The position numbers and the translations under genes were made by a program. A stretch of 64,000 bases of DNA. Source: Dendrophyllia cribrosa. Its lineage: Eukaryota > Cnidaria > Anthozoa > Scleractinia > Dendrophylliidae. Under the pieces are notes generated by a model. The model was not told the DNA's origin. It saw only the letters and a list, made by a program, of their open reading frames with translations, and did not search any database. Where the stretch lies: contig JAJLRJ010000004.1 in NCBI GenBank assembly GCA_024195265.1, positions 4,989,159 to 5,053,158 on the forward strand, written 5' to 3'. Positions 36,327-46,667 of the stretch are shown in pieces. The first letter of the stretch is position 1. Each line of letters starts with the position of its first letter.

Positions 36327-36910
36327 ATTCCTACAGTTACCATCCCCCCCCCCCCGGGCAACCCCCGGGACAAAGTCAGCCCTTGTGGCCCGGGGGTGGG
36401 GAATTTTGCAAGTTGTCTTGTCCCGGGGGTAGGGGGTGGAGATAATGTAGGTGCGCAAGGAATTATGGGGCGAAAAATTCGTCGAAGCACATGGTGAACG
36501 ACATGACTCAACAAGCAGACGTCTTTGCTGGGAAATCCTTACAATTTGTTAGTAATTGGCTGGAAGAAAATAATTTGGCAAAATTAAAGCCTGTATTTGA
36601 AGGAGTGTTGCCTGTCAGTGGATGATGTGAAGTGTTGGGAAGATCACATCCTCAGTACACGAAACAACCGCAAGAGAGGAGCGATGAAAGCCAAAGAAAC
36701 GCGAGTAAGGAAGAAAAACAATGGGAGAGATGCTTCCTGATCTTTGTAACCATACGAGTCTAGTCCAATCCATGTCTATTTTGTAAACTGTTCGGTGGAT
36801 TTATATAATAAATATTTTTGTCTTCTTGAGAAACGGTGCAGCTTGCTGTTGAGTGTCCCGGGGGTGGGGAATTACCTCTTTCTTTGTGCCCGGGGGTGGG
36901 GATTAGGACG
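36327..36910. mobile_element. Left part of an older C/G-rich MITE that hosts the Polinton
   Basis: It begins ATTCCTACAGTTACCATCC, whose inverse ends the right part at 61340. It carries CCCGGGGGTGGGG repeats at both ends. Inside, ATG 36491 opens a 44-codon frame (QFVSNWLEENNLAKLK, SAM-domain-like) ending at 36625, perhaps a captured host exon. The Polinton interrupts it at 36910/36911. Confidence 0.55.
36906..36910. other. Left target-site duplication GGACG
   Basis: It is identical to 61272-61276 directly after the right end. The known Polinton duplication length is 5-6 bp. Confidence 0.8.
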
Positions 36911-37142
36911 AGTAGTTATAGGGGAGGGGCTCAAATACCATTTTTTAAACCCCCTAAATAAGCGGGCCTCACGCGTTCGGCCCGCTTATTTAGGGGGTTT
37001 AAAAAATTGTATTTGAGCCCCTCCCCTATAACTACTCTGGATACCCCTCCCTCAAATCCCGTAACAGGGGGTCAAATGCATTTTTCCCGGCCCCTCCCGC
37101 AACGGCAAGCGAGGCATAACCAATTGAAGAAATTCAAAACCC
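36911..37142. repeat. Polinton left terminal inverted repeat (232 bp)
   Basis: It matches 61040-61271 in inverse with three mismatches. The outer 126 bp (36911-37036) is itself an interrupted palindrome, AGTAGTTATAGGGG at one edge and CCCCTATAACTACT at the other, with a loop of about 14 bases around CACGCGTT. Confidence 0.95.
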
Positions 37143-37165
37143 ATGGTATATCACACATTGTGACA

Positions 37166-37321
37166 ATGGGGCGAGGAAGAAGCGGGCTTATTGCTACTGG
37201 TAAGAAAAAACAAGTTATTGTTGATCGGCGCAACCCCACAAAATATTTTATTGGAAGGACTTCTAAATACAATGGTGAAGCCCAAGCCAAAAGAAAACAT
37301 TATTCCTCCAGATATACTTAG
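37166..37321 (+). CDS. Small basic protein, unknown
   Basis: A 51-codon frame that starts MGRGRSGLIATGKKKQ and is rich in Lys and Arg, just inside the left TIR. A TATAT box lies about 15 nt before ATG. Right after, in another frame, a readable stretch IIPPDILRIAEALTPHQ (to 37373) suggests the original gene continued and was split by an indel. It is otherwise unrecognised. It may be a DNA-binding or virion-core protein (inference from charge). Confidence 0.45.
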   Translation: MGRGRSGLIATGKKKQVIVDRRNPTKYFIGRTSKYNGEAQAKRKHYSSRYT

Positions 37322-37400
37322 AATTGCCGAAGCATTAACTCCACACCAACTTGCATCACTGATTACCAATTGAAAAAAACATATAACTTGTATAAACACG

Positions 37401-37814
37401 ATGGCGAACAGAGCTATGACTGCTGTTGAGTTCTTGGCCCTGAAAGGAATCCCTTTGAAAGAAGGCGATGACTTATATGCAAAGAACAAAGGGACGCTCG
37501 AATACAACCCTTGCAGACATTGTGGTTTAAACTTCACTCAAGGGCATTCTCTTGTCGAGCATCAAAAATATGTTTGCAAGAAGCTGAGAACAGAAAAACG
37601 CCCGAAAGAGATTTTTCCCGGCTGCAATCGAAGATTATCTAAAGCAACGGTTTACAGTCATTTAAGAAATGGTTGTCCTCCTGTGAAAATAAACCCTCGA
37701 GTTTTTATACAGCGTGAGGTTGGTCGAGATGATTTTGCAAACCTTAGCCAGCATGAACTGAATGCATGGCTTTATGCTCAAGAGCTAAGACTGGAGTATC
37801 GGCCAATTGGATAA
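37401..37814 (+). CDS. C2H2 zinc-finger protein of Polinton (137 aa)
   Basis: The ATG at 37401 follows TGTATAAACACG, a weak form of the element's start-proximal TATA box. Residues 38-59 form a finger (CRHCGLNFTQGHSLVEHQKY then C). A second, irregular one is GCNRRLSKATVYSHLRNGC. It may bind the nearby terminal repeat or regulate element genes (inference). Its stop lies 29 bp before the start of the next zinc-finger gene, so the two look like a pair. Confidence 0.7.
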   Translation: MANRAMTAVEFLALKGIPLKEGDDLYAKNKGTLEYNPCRHCGLNFTQGHSLVEHQKYVCKKLRTEKRPKEIFPGCNRRLSKATVYSHLRNGCPPVKINPRVFIQREVGRDDFANLSQHELNAWLYAQELRLEYRPIG

Positions 37815-37823
37815 ATCTCATCC

Positions 37824-37843
37824 CCCATATATACCAAACCAAC
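37824..37843 (+). promoter_or_regulatory. Start-proximal TATATA box
   Basis: CATATATACC ends nine bases before ATG 37844. It is the same motif and position as at the capsid genes. Confidence 0.6.
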
Positions 37844-38290
37844 ATGGCAATGACGGCACAAGGACTTGACTTCAATCCAAAGAATCAAGACTACTTCGGT
37901 GAATGGTTGCTGTCTTTTGGTGAATCTCATTGGGACTATTTACCAGACTTGATCAAGGATTACATCCTTGAACTGGTTGAAAGGAGTATTCAGCGTGACT
38001 TGGCTGCCAAGGCCCTTCATCAACGCAGGATGAAATCTGTATGCCTTTCAATGAAAAGTCACTGGCAACACCTTTGCCATTTCCGTTTATTCACTTCACA
38101 AACATGTGAGAACTGCCAAGAACACTTCTCGCCAGAAGTGAACATGGGCAGACACAGAGCCATTTGTCCTGGTATGCCTCTTTATAGATCTTTACAACGG
38201 GTATTGATGTTTGCAGGCATCGACAGTGATGACGAGGAAGACTATGACGGGCCAAGTGTTCATGAAAGTTGTTATGGCAGGTTTTTCTAA
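37844..38290 (+). CDS. Second zinc-finger-containing protein of Polinton (148 aa)
   Basis: I choose ATG 37844 because TATATA (37828-37833) lies ten bases upstream. An upstream open stretch in the same frame overlaps the previous gene and is not needed. The N-terminal half is helical with Trp residues (FGEWLLSFGESHWDYL). Residues about 95-117 hold CENCQEHFSPEVNMGRHRAIC, a C2H2-like finger, and the C-terminus is acidic. It may interact with the previous protein (inference). The ancestral stop of the VLTF3-like gene overlapped this stop tail to tail, as the remnant at 38291-38342 shows. Confidence 0.7.
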   Translation: MAMTAQGLDFNPKNQDYFGEWLLSFGESHWDYLPDLIKDYILELVERSIQRDLAAKALHQRRMKSVCLSMKSHWQHLCHFRLFTSQTCENCQEHFSPEVNMGRHRAICPGMPLYRSLQRVLMFAGIDSDDEEDYDGPSVHESCYGRFF

Positions 38291-38342
38291 ACGGGGCCCA
38301 TCTTTTCAAGCATGATCTTCCAATTTTTAGATGTTTCTTGAG
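38291..38342 (-). pseudogene. Internally deleted remnant of the VLTF3-like gene 3' end
   Basis: The first 26 bp (38297-38322) are identical to 45954-45979. The next bases, ATTTTTAGATGTTTCTTGAG, match 46190-46210. About 210 bp between these two blocks is missing. The stop here would overlap the stop of the zinc-finger gene. This marks the original left border of the VLTF3-like gene before the 7.6 kb insertion. Confidence 0.75.
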
Positions 38343-39150
38343 GTGAGTTTTTACTTAGCAAACTGTCCTAGAGGGTCATCCTTTCGTAATTTGGACATTT
38401 CGTGCTGCATATATACAATATCTCACTTTGCCCGTCTCAGTCCCCACGCGGTTTACTTTGCCCGTCTCAGTCCCCCCGTGTCTCAGTCCACACGCGGCCA
38501 GAGCTTCGATTTTACTTTGGCGGCCATTTGTAATCAAACTTTGGCCGATAAAATAACCCCAGAGCTTCAATCCCGTTAAAATACACTGCAGATGTGGACG
38601 TAGTAGCTTCGAGAAATGCCCCCTAAACTTTCAGAGTGAGAGAATCAGAAGAAAGTGAAAAAATCTCCGGATTTGCAGTTTTATAGATCGATCTACGATC
38701 GAAAGGGAAAGTGCTTCTTTTGGCTTGTTTAACTGACGATTCAGCCTCTAATACTTTCAGGATGGATTCTACAGCTTCATATGTTATTTGTCTGACAGTT
38801 TTCTCAATCTTACAAGGTAAGAATAAAGTATTTTGGCCTTTATCGCCTCAAAACCGCATGTAGAATATAGTGTTTTGGCTCATGTAGAATATAGTATTTT
38901 TAGCTCGTACCAGAGAGTATTTTTGACTTTATTGCCTCAAAATCGCATTGTAGAATAAAGTATCTTGGCCCATGTAGAATAAAGTATCTCGGCCCATGTA
39001 GAATAAATTATTTTGGATTATTTATAAAGTATTTTGGTTTTACCCTAAATACGCATGCGTATTGCTTTCAATTTCTCAGTGTTAGCCAAAAGCGAAACCA
39101 CAAGTAAGCGGCTTGTTGAACTGACCACTATAAAGAAAAGAAACATCCCA

Positions 39151-41158
39151 TATGTACGGAAGCCGATAAGGGCCAATCCTAAAATAATTTTCAAATCTCG
39201 AAAAAAGTTTCAAATCTAAATAATTTGTTCAAATCCTTGTCCACTATTCTTTTCCAATCCGAAAATATTTTTCCAAATCCGAAAATGTTTTGCAAATCCG
39301 AAAATAATTTTCCAAATCCGAAAATCGTTTTCAAATCCCGAAGAGATTTTGAAATCCGAAAATGTTTTCCAAATCTGAAAATAATTTTCCAAATCCGAAA
39401 ATCGTTTACAAATCCCAAAAAGTTTATCCAATCCGAAAATCGTTTTCAAATCCGAAAATGTTTTTCAAATCTGAAAATAATTTTCCAAATCCGAAAATCG
39501 TTTACAAATCCCAAAAGGTTTATCCAATCCGAAAATATTCTCCAAATCCGAAAATGTTTAACAACCGGAAAACGTTTTCAAATCGGTCAGTATAAAACAT
39601 GAACTGCGGACTGGGTATAAAACATAGACTAGGGCATAAAACGTGGACTGAGAATCATGGAATCGGTATAAAACGCAGACTGGGTGTAAAATAACGAGGA
39701 CCGAAGCTGTGAACATAAAATAATGATTTACCTCTGTCGATAAATACGTAGATTTTTAATACGTAGGGGTCGCAGGGTATCTTCTTTGCAGCGGTTCATA
39801 AATAAAGGCCACATTTCACAAAATGCTGGTAGACAATTAACTCTGATAAAATGCGCAGCAACACGTTTCTGGATATTACTGATAATGGCAACGATATGAA
39901 ATATTTTCAAATTTGCGAGGCAGTACATTTTGCTGTTCTGTAGTCCCAGGGGCCCGTTTCTGGAAAGTCCCGATAACTTTTCGGGCCCGGAACTGCATTT
40001 TAAAATCAGAATCTATAGAATGGTGAAGTATTGTTTAACCCTCAAACCAGCCCGACTTGTTTTGTCAACTTATAATGTTTTATTGCCAAGCTTTCAAAAC
40101 CAACAAAATTTTAATCTTTAATATGAACATTGCGCATTGTAAACATTGGCTTTCAGGGCCCGATAACTTTTCGCAAATTTGAAAAATATTTCATATCGTT
40201 GCCATTATCAGTAATATCCAGAAAAGTGTTGCTACGCATTTAATCAGAGTTAATTGTCTACCAGCATTTTGTGAAATATAGACCTTAATTTATGAACCGC
40301 TGTAAAGCAGATACCCTGCGAGCAGAGCCTGTAAAGTTTGAACTGGGCTCTGCTCGCAGGGTATAAAGCAGATTAAATATGAGAAAAATTGCGAGAATTA
40401 AGATAATATTTCTGCTTTACTTTATTTTAATTTTTTTTCAAATATCAAAAGAGAAAACGTTTGTAAAGTAACATGCCGTGACCCCCACGTATTATAAATC
40501 ACGTATTTATCGACAGAGGTAAATCAATATTTTATGTTCACAGCTTCGGTCCTCGTTACTTTACACCCAGTCCGCGTTTTATACCGAGTCCATGATTCTC
40601 AGTCCGCGTTTTATACCCAGTCCGTAGTCCGCAGTCCGTAGTCCGCAGTCTATGTTTTATACCGACCGATTTGAAAATGTTTTCCGGTTGGAAAACCTTT
40701 TCGGATTTGGAGAATATTTTCGGATTTGAAAAAGTTTTAGGGATTTAAAAATGATTTTCGGATTGGATAAACTTTTTGGGATTTGTAAACGATTTTCGGA
40801 TTTGGAAAATTATTCTCAGATTTGAAAAACATTTTCGGATTTGAAAACGATTTTCGGATTGGATAAACTTTTTGGGATTTGTAAACGATTCCGGATTTGG
40901 AAAATTATTTTCAGATTTGGAAAACATTTTCGGATTTCAAAATCTCTTCGGGATTTGAAAACGATTTTCGGATTTGGAAAATTATTTTCGGATTTGCAAA
41001 ACATTTTCGGATTTGGAAAAACATTTTCGGATTTGGAAAAATATTTTCGGATTGGAAAAGAATAGTGGACAAGGATTTGAACAAATTATTTAGATTTGAA
41101 ACTTTTTTCGAGATTTGAAAATTATTTTAGGATTGGCCCTTATCGGCTTCCGTACATA
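39151..41158. mobile_element. Fold-back element with AAATCCGAAAAT tandem arrays
   Basis: TATGTACGGAAGCCGATAAG at 39151 is inverted at 41139-41158. Each arm has about 20 degenerate units of about 17-18 bp (AAATCCGAAAAT plus T-rich linker) at 39185-39590 and 40665-41120. Unique inverted sequence follows to about 39925/40180. Because of the repeat, open frames of Phe, Lys and Asn appear on both strands; they are not genes. Confidence 0.85.
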
Positions 41159-44100
41159 TATATCTTAGTTCGACAGATTTTGCTGAAGTCTAGGGACCCC
41201 CGGGCAGAGGAGGTTGGACACGGGCCGAAAGGTATCCTGGTAGGAGTAGTCGACCAATCAGATCAACGTATTCATTCACAGTCTTTTCCGCGAGAATTTC
41301 TCCACGCAACATTTCATGGTTTTTTAGTGTGTTTTTCTTCAAATATGAAGTCCGCTTTTTCCAGTAAAAGAGTTTTCATGAAAGGTATGTTGCTACTTTT
41401 GGTATTTACTTGTTTATATTACAACTTTTGTAGCAGAATTCGCTTTTATTAGACTTCCTCGCAAGCCGGTCCAATATGGCGGCTTTCGTCCACGTTGTGT
41501 AGTCAACCAACGCGTTCGTTTCTTGACGCTATATCGTGTGGGTTCTAGCCACGAAAATCGCACCATCTTGTGTAGAAAACGTTATTCTTTTAATTTAGGA
41601 CGTCGTACCACATCGTACCTCATACCAATTTTCTGTTATTTGCGATTAAAGTTCAGTCATTTTCGCAGGTTATCACAACTGTGTGTAAGCTGTAATTTGT
41701 AAGGTTGCTTCGACCTTTTGAGATCAAAGTTTCTGTCTTCTGAGGAAAAACATGATATTTGATTCATATCTACACTCGAATCATGAGAGTTGAACATTGC
41801 AATTTATATATGAGCTTTTATAACCTTTATAACTAAAGGCTTATATGTTTGTTATTGTTTTCTTTTCATATTTATTAGAGTGGCTTCCTATTAAATGTCA
41901 ATGAAGTCTCATTCTTTTTCTAGGTTCAACAGCAAAATGTGGAGCCCTTCAGTCTGCTCTTTTTCCTGAAAATAGCAGCCAAACAAGAATTGCATTTTTA
42001 TTGCTTGGCCCAAAATATTGGGGCTTAAGGCATGGCAGTGAGGGTTTTGGTCTGTCATTATCATGTCTTGTAAAGCCCTGCTCTTAGCAAAAATCCAAAG
42101 CTCTTGAGACCCACAATTGGGTTGAGAACTGTGAATTATTGTCATTGAGTAAGCCCCCATATTGTCAGTTGTTTCATATTTTAGCAGATAATTATCAATA
42201 AGGTGTTGTTATATAAATAAAATTATAAACTTGTACAGACAAAAATATGCATCAATGATTTAATCAGTCTGTTAAATATATTTCTTTGTTGATTCCTAAG
42301 ATAAATAATAATTTTCTATACCGATATTTGATGGATTGTGCTCTAACAGTAGCCTGCTAGAAATGCACAGCAGCCCCAGGTTGCTTACTTTTGTCTTCAG
42401 TTGACAATGAAAACTTATTATACTTAAGTTCTGCATGGTGGCATAGAACATATCTGCCAAGTCTCACGCCTGCGAGTCCAAAACTCCAATCTAATACAAT
42501 ACAATACAATATTTTTATCTCATACCAACTCACACCTATGGAGCAGTTTCTCACTCCTGACTTACAGATTTGAGCTATCAGCCTTAACTGATCACATGAT
42601 CCAATTAAAAATATAGTTATGTTAATGAAAATTTAGCACTTTTTGTAGGTTTTTATCATCCTGAACATTACGATTTCAGCTGGATATTATAAAACGGAGG
42701 ACTGAGGTCCATGGAAACTTCTGAAATATTCGGAACATCTTAGGACATCCTCGGAATAGATCGGCTTGTCTTTGAATTTGGTCTGGTCATCTTCAGAAAT
42801 CCTGGCACACCCACAAAGAAAATCTCAAATAACCTTCATAGTTGGGGGAAATTTTGGCACACTGGATATTTGTTGGAGCTTTTGTATCACTTATAAATTG
42901 CTATAATTATTTTGATTACTATTAATTGTTTTCTTTTGTAATATCAATGGGCTCCTGATCATCTCCATTTAACTATGGTGTGCAGGGGCGTACTAGCTAG
43001 GATTTTTCAAAGGGGGTGTCACACTGTGTCACACCCAGGGTACTTACCAGATTGTCATGTCAACATCCACGCTGTGTTTTACTAAAATTATCTCACAAAA
43101 AGGGGGTGGGGGGGAGATCACAGGCACCCCAGAAACCCCCTAGCTATGCCCCTGGGTATTACTTGTTCCTTAATTATCAAGGGTGGAGAGGGAGGGGGGG
43201 GGGGGGGGGGGGTGGGGCTGTAAACCAGCAGGTGAAATTTCTGTTTCTGTTTCCCACTTCTGTACCTACTTCTCAAAAGGCTTCATTTGCTTTTTTAATT
43301 ACTCAATAGAACCATGAAGTAAGATGGGGAGCTTGTAGTTAAAATAGTTCTGCTTCAAAATAGAAACATTTCAACACTTCTTTCCCTGCTCCACCACTTA
43401 TTGGCATTTAAATTTTGAGGGAATTGTTTAATGGTTTACATAAATACCTCATATTAAGAATTATCTGTCTGATAGGAAAGTTGTTGGTTAAAATTATTGT
43501 TACAACTACAGTTTGCTCTCTTTCAGCAACCATTCTCTATTGTTGTACTTTGACTCTAATAAGCAACCATCCTTCCTAAACGACCACCTTTCCAATTCCT
43601 GGTTGCTCATGACATAGGCAATTGCACATTTGTTATAAATTACCTAAGACTTGTGCTCAAGTGAAAGAACATATAGTTGTTCTGATGTGCACAGTCCTGA
43701 TTGTTGTGCTCTAATTACATCCCAAGTAAGAGGGCCCAAAGAAAAAATGGTTCCCTAGTGCCTTGAATTGTTTTGCCACAAACTCAGAGTAGAGTGCCAA
43801 AACACTCTGCATTTTCATTTTCAAGCCCAGAAGTTTGAACTCCTTTTTGCCTGAGGTCCTCCTAAACACAATTTTCTACCAGGTCTTTATGGTCAGAATT
43901 GGATTTCTTTCTAGAAGGATGGTTCTTGAATTCAGATGCAAAAATGTATGTTAGTCACTGCTTTATTTCCATTAGGTTTTTAAATCATGTTTTTCTCCTG
44001 AAGTTTTAACAAGGAATAATCTGTGTAAACTTATTATTGATTTCACTGATTATTTGTTGTTTCACATGATGTAAACTTATTATTGATTTCATTGATTATG

Positions 44101-44165
44101 TTTGTTGTTTCACATGATTTTACAGTTTTATTATTTATGTATTTATACTTCGTAACAACACAAAT

Positions 44166-45176
44166 CAGGGCTCGAAATTGCGACTAACTGGTCGCCAATG
44201 CGACCAAAAATTGAGTGCTGGCGACTAGATTTTCGGAACTGGTCGCCAGCTGGCGACTCACGTTTTGTCCGATAACCACACAAAAAACTTCTGCACTAAA
44301 ATAAATCTTTTAGTTTATACACCGGCGTATAAGCCGAACTTTTTTGCCCAAAATGTTTGCTCAAAATCGGGAGTGTGGTTTATCTGCGGTATTAACATCC
44401 GCTGAGTTCTGCAAATCATAGTTTATCAATCGTACTTTCCAGTGATATAAGTTGACCAGACTTTGAGAGCCTTTATTTGAGGTGTATAACGTGGAGCAAA
44501 ACTTATTTAACTTAAGATGACTTAGAAAAGTTAGTCTTGTTTGTCTCACAAAGCTGCCAGAGCGCCTCTGAGGCCAAAAATCAAATTGTTGTGGCCTGAA
44601 GTAACGGCGGGCAAACGAACGTAGCTGCGATCAAAAGTGTGGGTTTGTTTTTCAATACAGGATGATTCGATGGATAGAAGCAAAGTATAGCTCACGTTTC
44701 TTAGAGCCAATTCTCTGACTTACGTTTTTATTAAAAAAAAAAAAACTTTTTTTCCCCAAATTTTGAGCTTCAAAATCGGGGTGCGGCTTATCTGCGAGTG
44801 CGGCTTTAATTTATATACGCCGGTGTTTACGGTATGTTGTGAAGAGGTAAAAGCAAGGGTAAAGGACCCTTGTTTGTCTAGTTATGAAAACTATGAACTC
44901 GGAACGTTTTGTGCTTACCTGCATCTCGAAAAACTAAGAACAAACCATCGCTAAAGACATGTCAGCTGTGAACACTGGTAGCTAACTTTCGTAAGTCTTT
45001 CCTATGCTGCTTCTTTCTACCTATTATTTTTCATGCATGCAAAGTAACATTTAAGTGTGTTTTATATAAGATACATATTGAATAAAATTGGCGACCAAAA
45101 TTTACGATCTGGCGACCAAAATGTTCCCATTAGTCGCCAGTCGGCTCCTGAACGAAAAAGTTAATTTCGAGCCCTG
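44166..45176. mobile_element. Second CAGGGCTCGAAATT element, TSD CAAAT
   Basis: It has the same ends as the element at 7991-9149. CAAAT is duplicated at 44161-44165 and 45177-45181. A nested MITE of the TACCGTA family lies at 44316-44834. Confidence 0.75.
44316..44834. mobile_element. Nested TACCGTA-family MITE
   Basis: The ends are TATACACCGGCGTATAAGCC and the inverse-like ATACGCCGGTGTTTACGGTA. The interior matches 8088-8826 in inverse orientation. Confidence 0.65.
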
Positions 45177-45940
45177 CAAATCCAGCACTACCAGCATTCA
45201 GCTTAACAAAATTGCCTTCGTTTATTTCAAAATTATAACATTGAAACTCAAGAGGACTGTAAAATGCAACGATCGATTGTTGTGGTTACCAACCTTGGTA
45301 ATTCCGTGATTTAAGCTTAAAGCTTTCGTTACAAAATATTCCTCCGTTGAAATTCCTCTTACATCCTTGCTTCGATCGATCAACCGGCTTAAAACCCTGC
45401 TAAGTAACAAGAGGAATCTTATCAACTCCAATGAAGGCCGATTTGTGCTTGTTGTGGCTCAAATATTTGTAGTCGGTGCACGAGATAAGTCTTTCGATCG
45501 GCGTAGAATGATGCTTCAAGTTATTCAGTTGTAAAAATAAATGGTATCTATACAAGAGTAATCGCATAACCTTCAATTTAGGCCGATTTGTGCTTCCATG
45601 GCGGCTAAAAGTCCGAAAATTTGTACAAAAATGTTTGTAGTTCCTCGAGGTCCTGACAGCTCGAAGGTTCATTTGAAACTGAACGAGTCCCAACCTCCTC
45701 TGACCCCCGGGTGAGCCCGCTCTGGCCCTACTGGTTCCAGGGGGGTGCCAAACAGAGTTCTCCTAGGAGTTCTCGCCCTCGCTCCCGGAGGTAAAATGTT
45801 GAAATGACAACCGCCTTGTCAGCGGTTAAAGTCCTAGCCTAGGCTAGGCAAAGAACTGCCACCGGCACCCCCCTGCAAGGGTTTTTGCCCTTCTTGTTGA
45901 CCTGTCACGCAATGTGTCACGCGTGACAAGTAACACAATG

Positions 45941-46644
45941 TCACACAACGTGACCCATCTTTTCAAGCATGATCTTCCAGTTTTGTTCATGTTTTTGCAT
46001 TGATTTTTGTGGAACTTGTAGCCAGAAGTAATTGACAATCATCCGTTGTGGCCATTTTAATTGTTTATCGTCAAATATTTTATAGGCTACAAATGGCATA
46101 GAGATTCTTTCCGGTAGATATTCTTCGATGATATTGAAGGAATCATTTGCATGTTGTATTTCTTCGGAGGAGAAGCAGAAGTAGGGCTCACAAATTTTCA
46201 GATGTTTCTTGAGATAGAATCTGAAGTTGTAGCGTTTGGGGGGCCTTTTTTTTTGGTAATTTTGTAATCACCACCATAGAGCTCGTTATAATCGAAGGCC
46301 ACACCAACCAGAGGCTCTAAGAGCCCGCAGTCCTCACAGCAGAGTTCTGATGAAAACATCATGGGGGTTAACTTGCCTTTGCAGTTTTGGCAAGCTTCTA
46401 GCCTTTCATTCCGAAGGGTGAAAGGTAAGTGTGGAGGGTGGTATTGTGTCTCGGGAGAAAGACACTTCTTGATGCGATGAAGGCGTTCTGGCAGTTTTGA
46501 ACGCAGTATTTCCTTGTTGTAGTTGTCGAGTGAGCGCAGGAGGATAAATTTGTATTCTTTCTCCAGCTCATAGAGTTTCGTTGTGTAATCCCTTTTAGTG
46601 TCCAAGGCCCGAACATCAGCCAGTTGTTCAGCGAACTTCTCCAT
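45941..46644 (-). CDS. VLTF3-like late transcription factor (frameshifted)
   Basis: I place the start at ATG 46644 because TATAT lies two bases upstream. The N-terminal half is helical, then a zinc ribbon follows at residues about 85-106 (CQNC and CCEDC). After GGDYKITKK the frame breaks in a homopolymer tract (9 T and 6 G on the plus strand, 46238-46254). A one-base change there opens a frame to stop 45943, reading RYNFRFYLKKHL, RISMPFVAYKIFDD and QKHEQNWKIMLEKM. The zinc ribbon plus this C-terminal pattern matches poxvirus/NCLDV VLTF3-type factors, which drive late gene transcription. The break could be sequencing error, mutation or programmed slippage. It lies immediately downstream of the membrane-protein gene, probably co-expressed with it. 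Confidence 0.7.
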
Positions 46645-46667
46645 GGATATACACCCGTGTTGTGTGT

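Larger units (their letters stand above)
38343..45953. other. 7.6 kb insertion within the Polinton
   Basis: It is bounded on both sides by copies of the VLTF3-like 3' end. It has no Polinton gene and is AT-rich like host intron DNA. It contains the fold-back element at 39151-41158, a CAGGGCTCGAAATT element with a nested MITE, a poly-G tract (43196-43212), and an inverted CAGAGGAGGTTGG pair (41214 and 45690). I see no gene in 41160-44165. No terminal repeats of the insertion as a whole were found, so how it arrived is unclear. Confidence 0.65.

Noticed and set aside
39185..41120. Open frames of 60-125 codons rich in Phe, Lys, Asn and Ile on both strands
   Set aside because: They are translations of the 17-18 bp AAATCCGAAAAT array and appear in several frames at once, so they are not genes.
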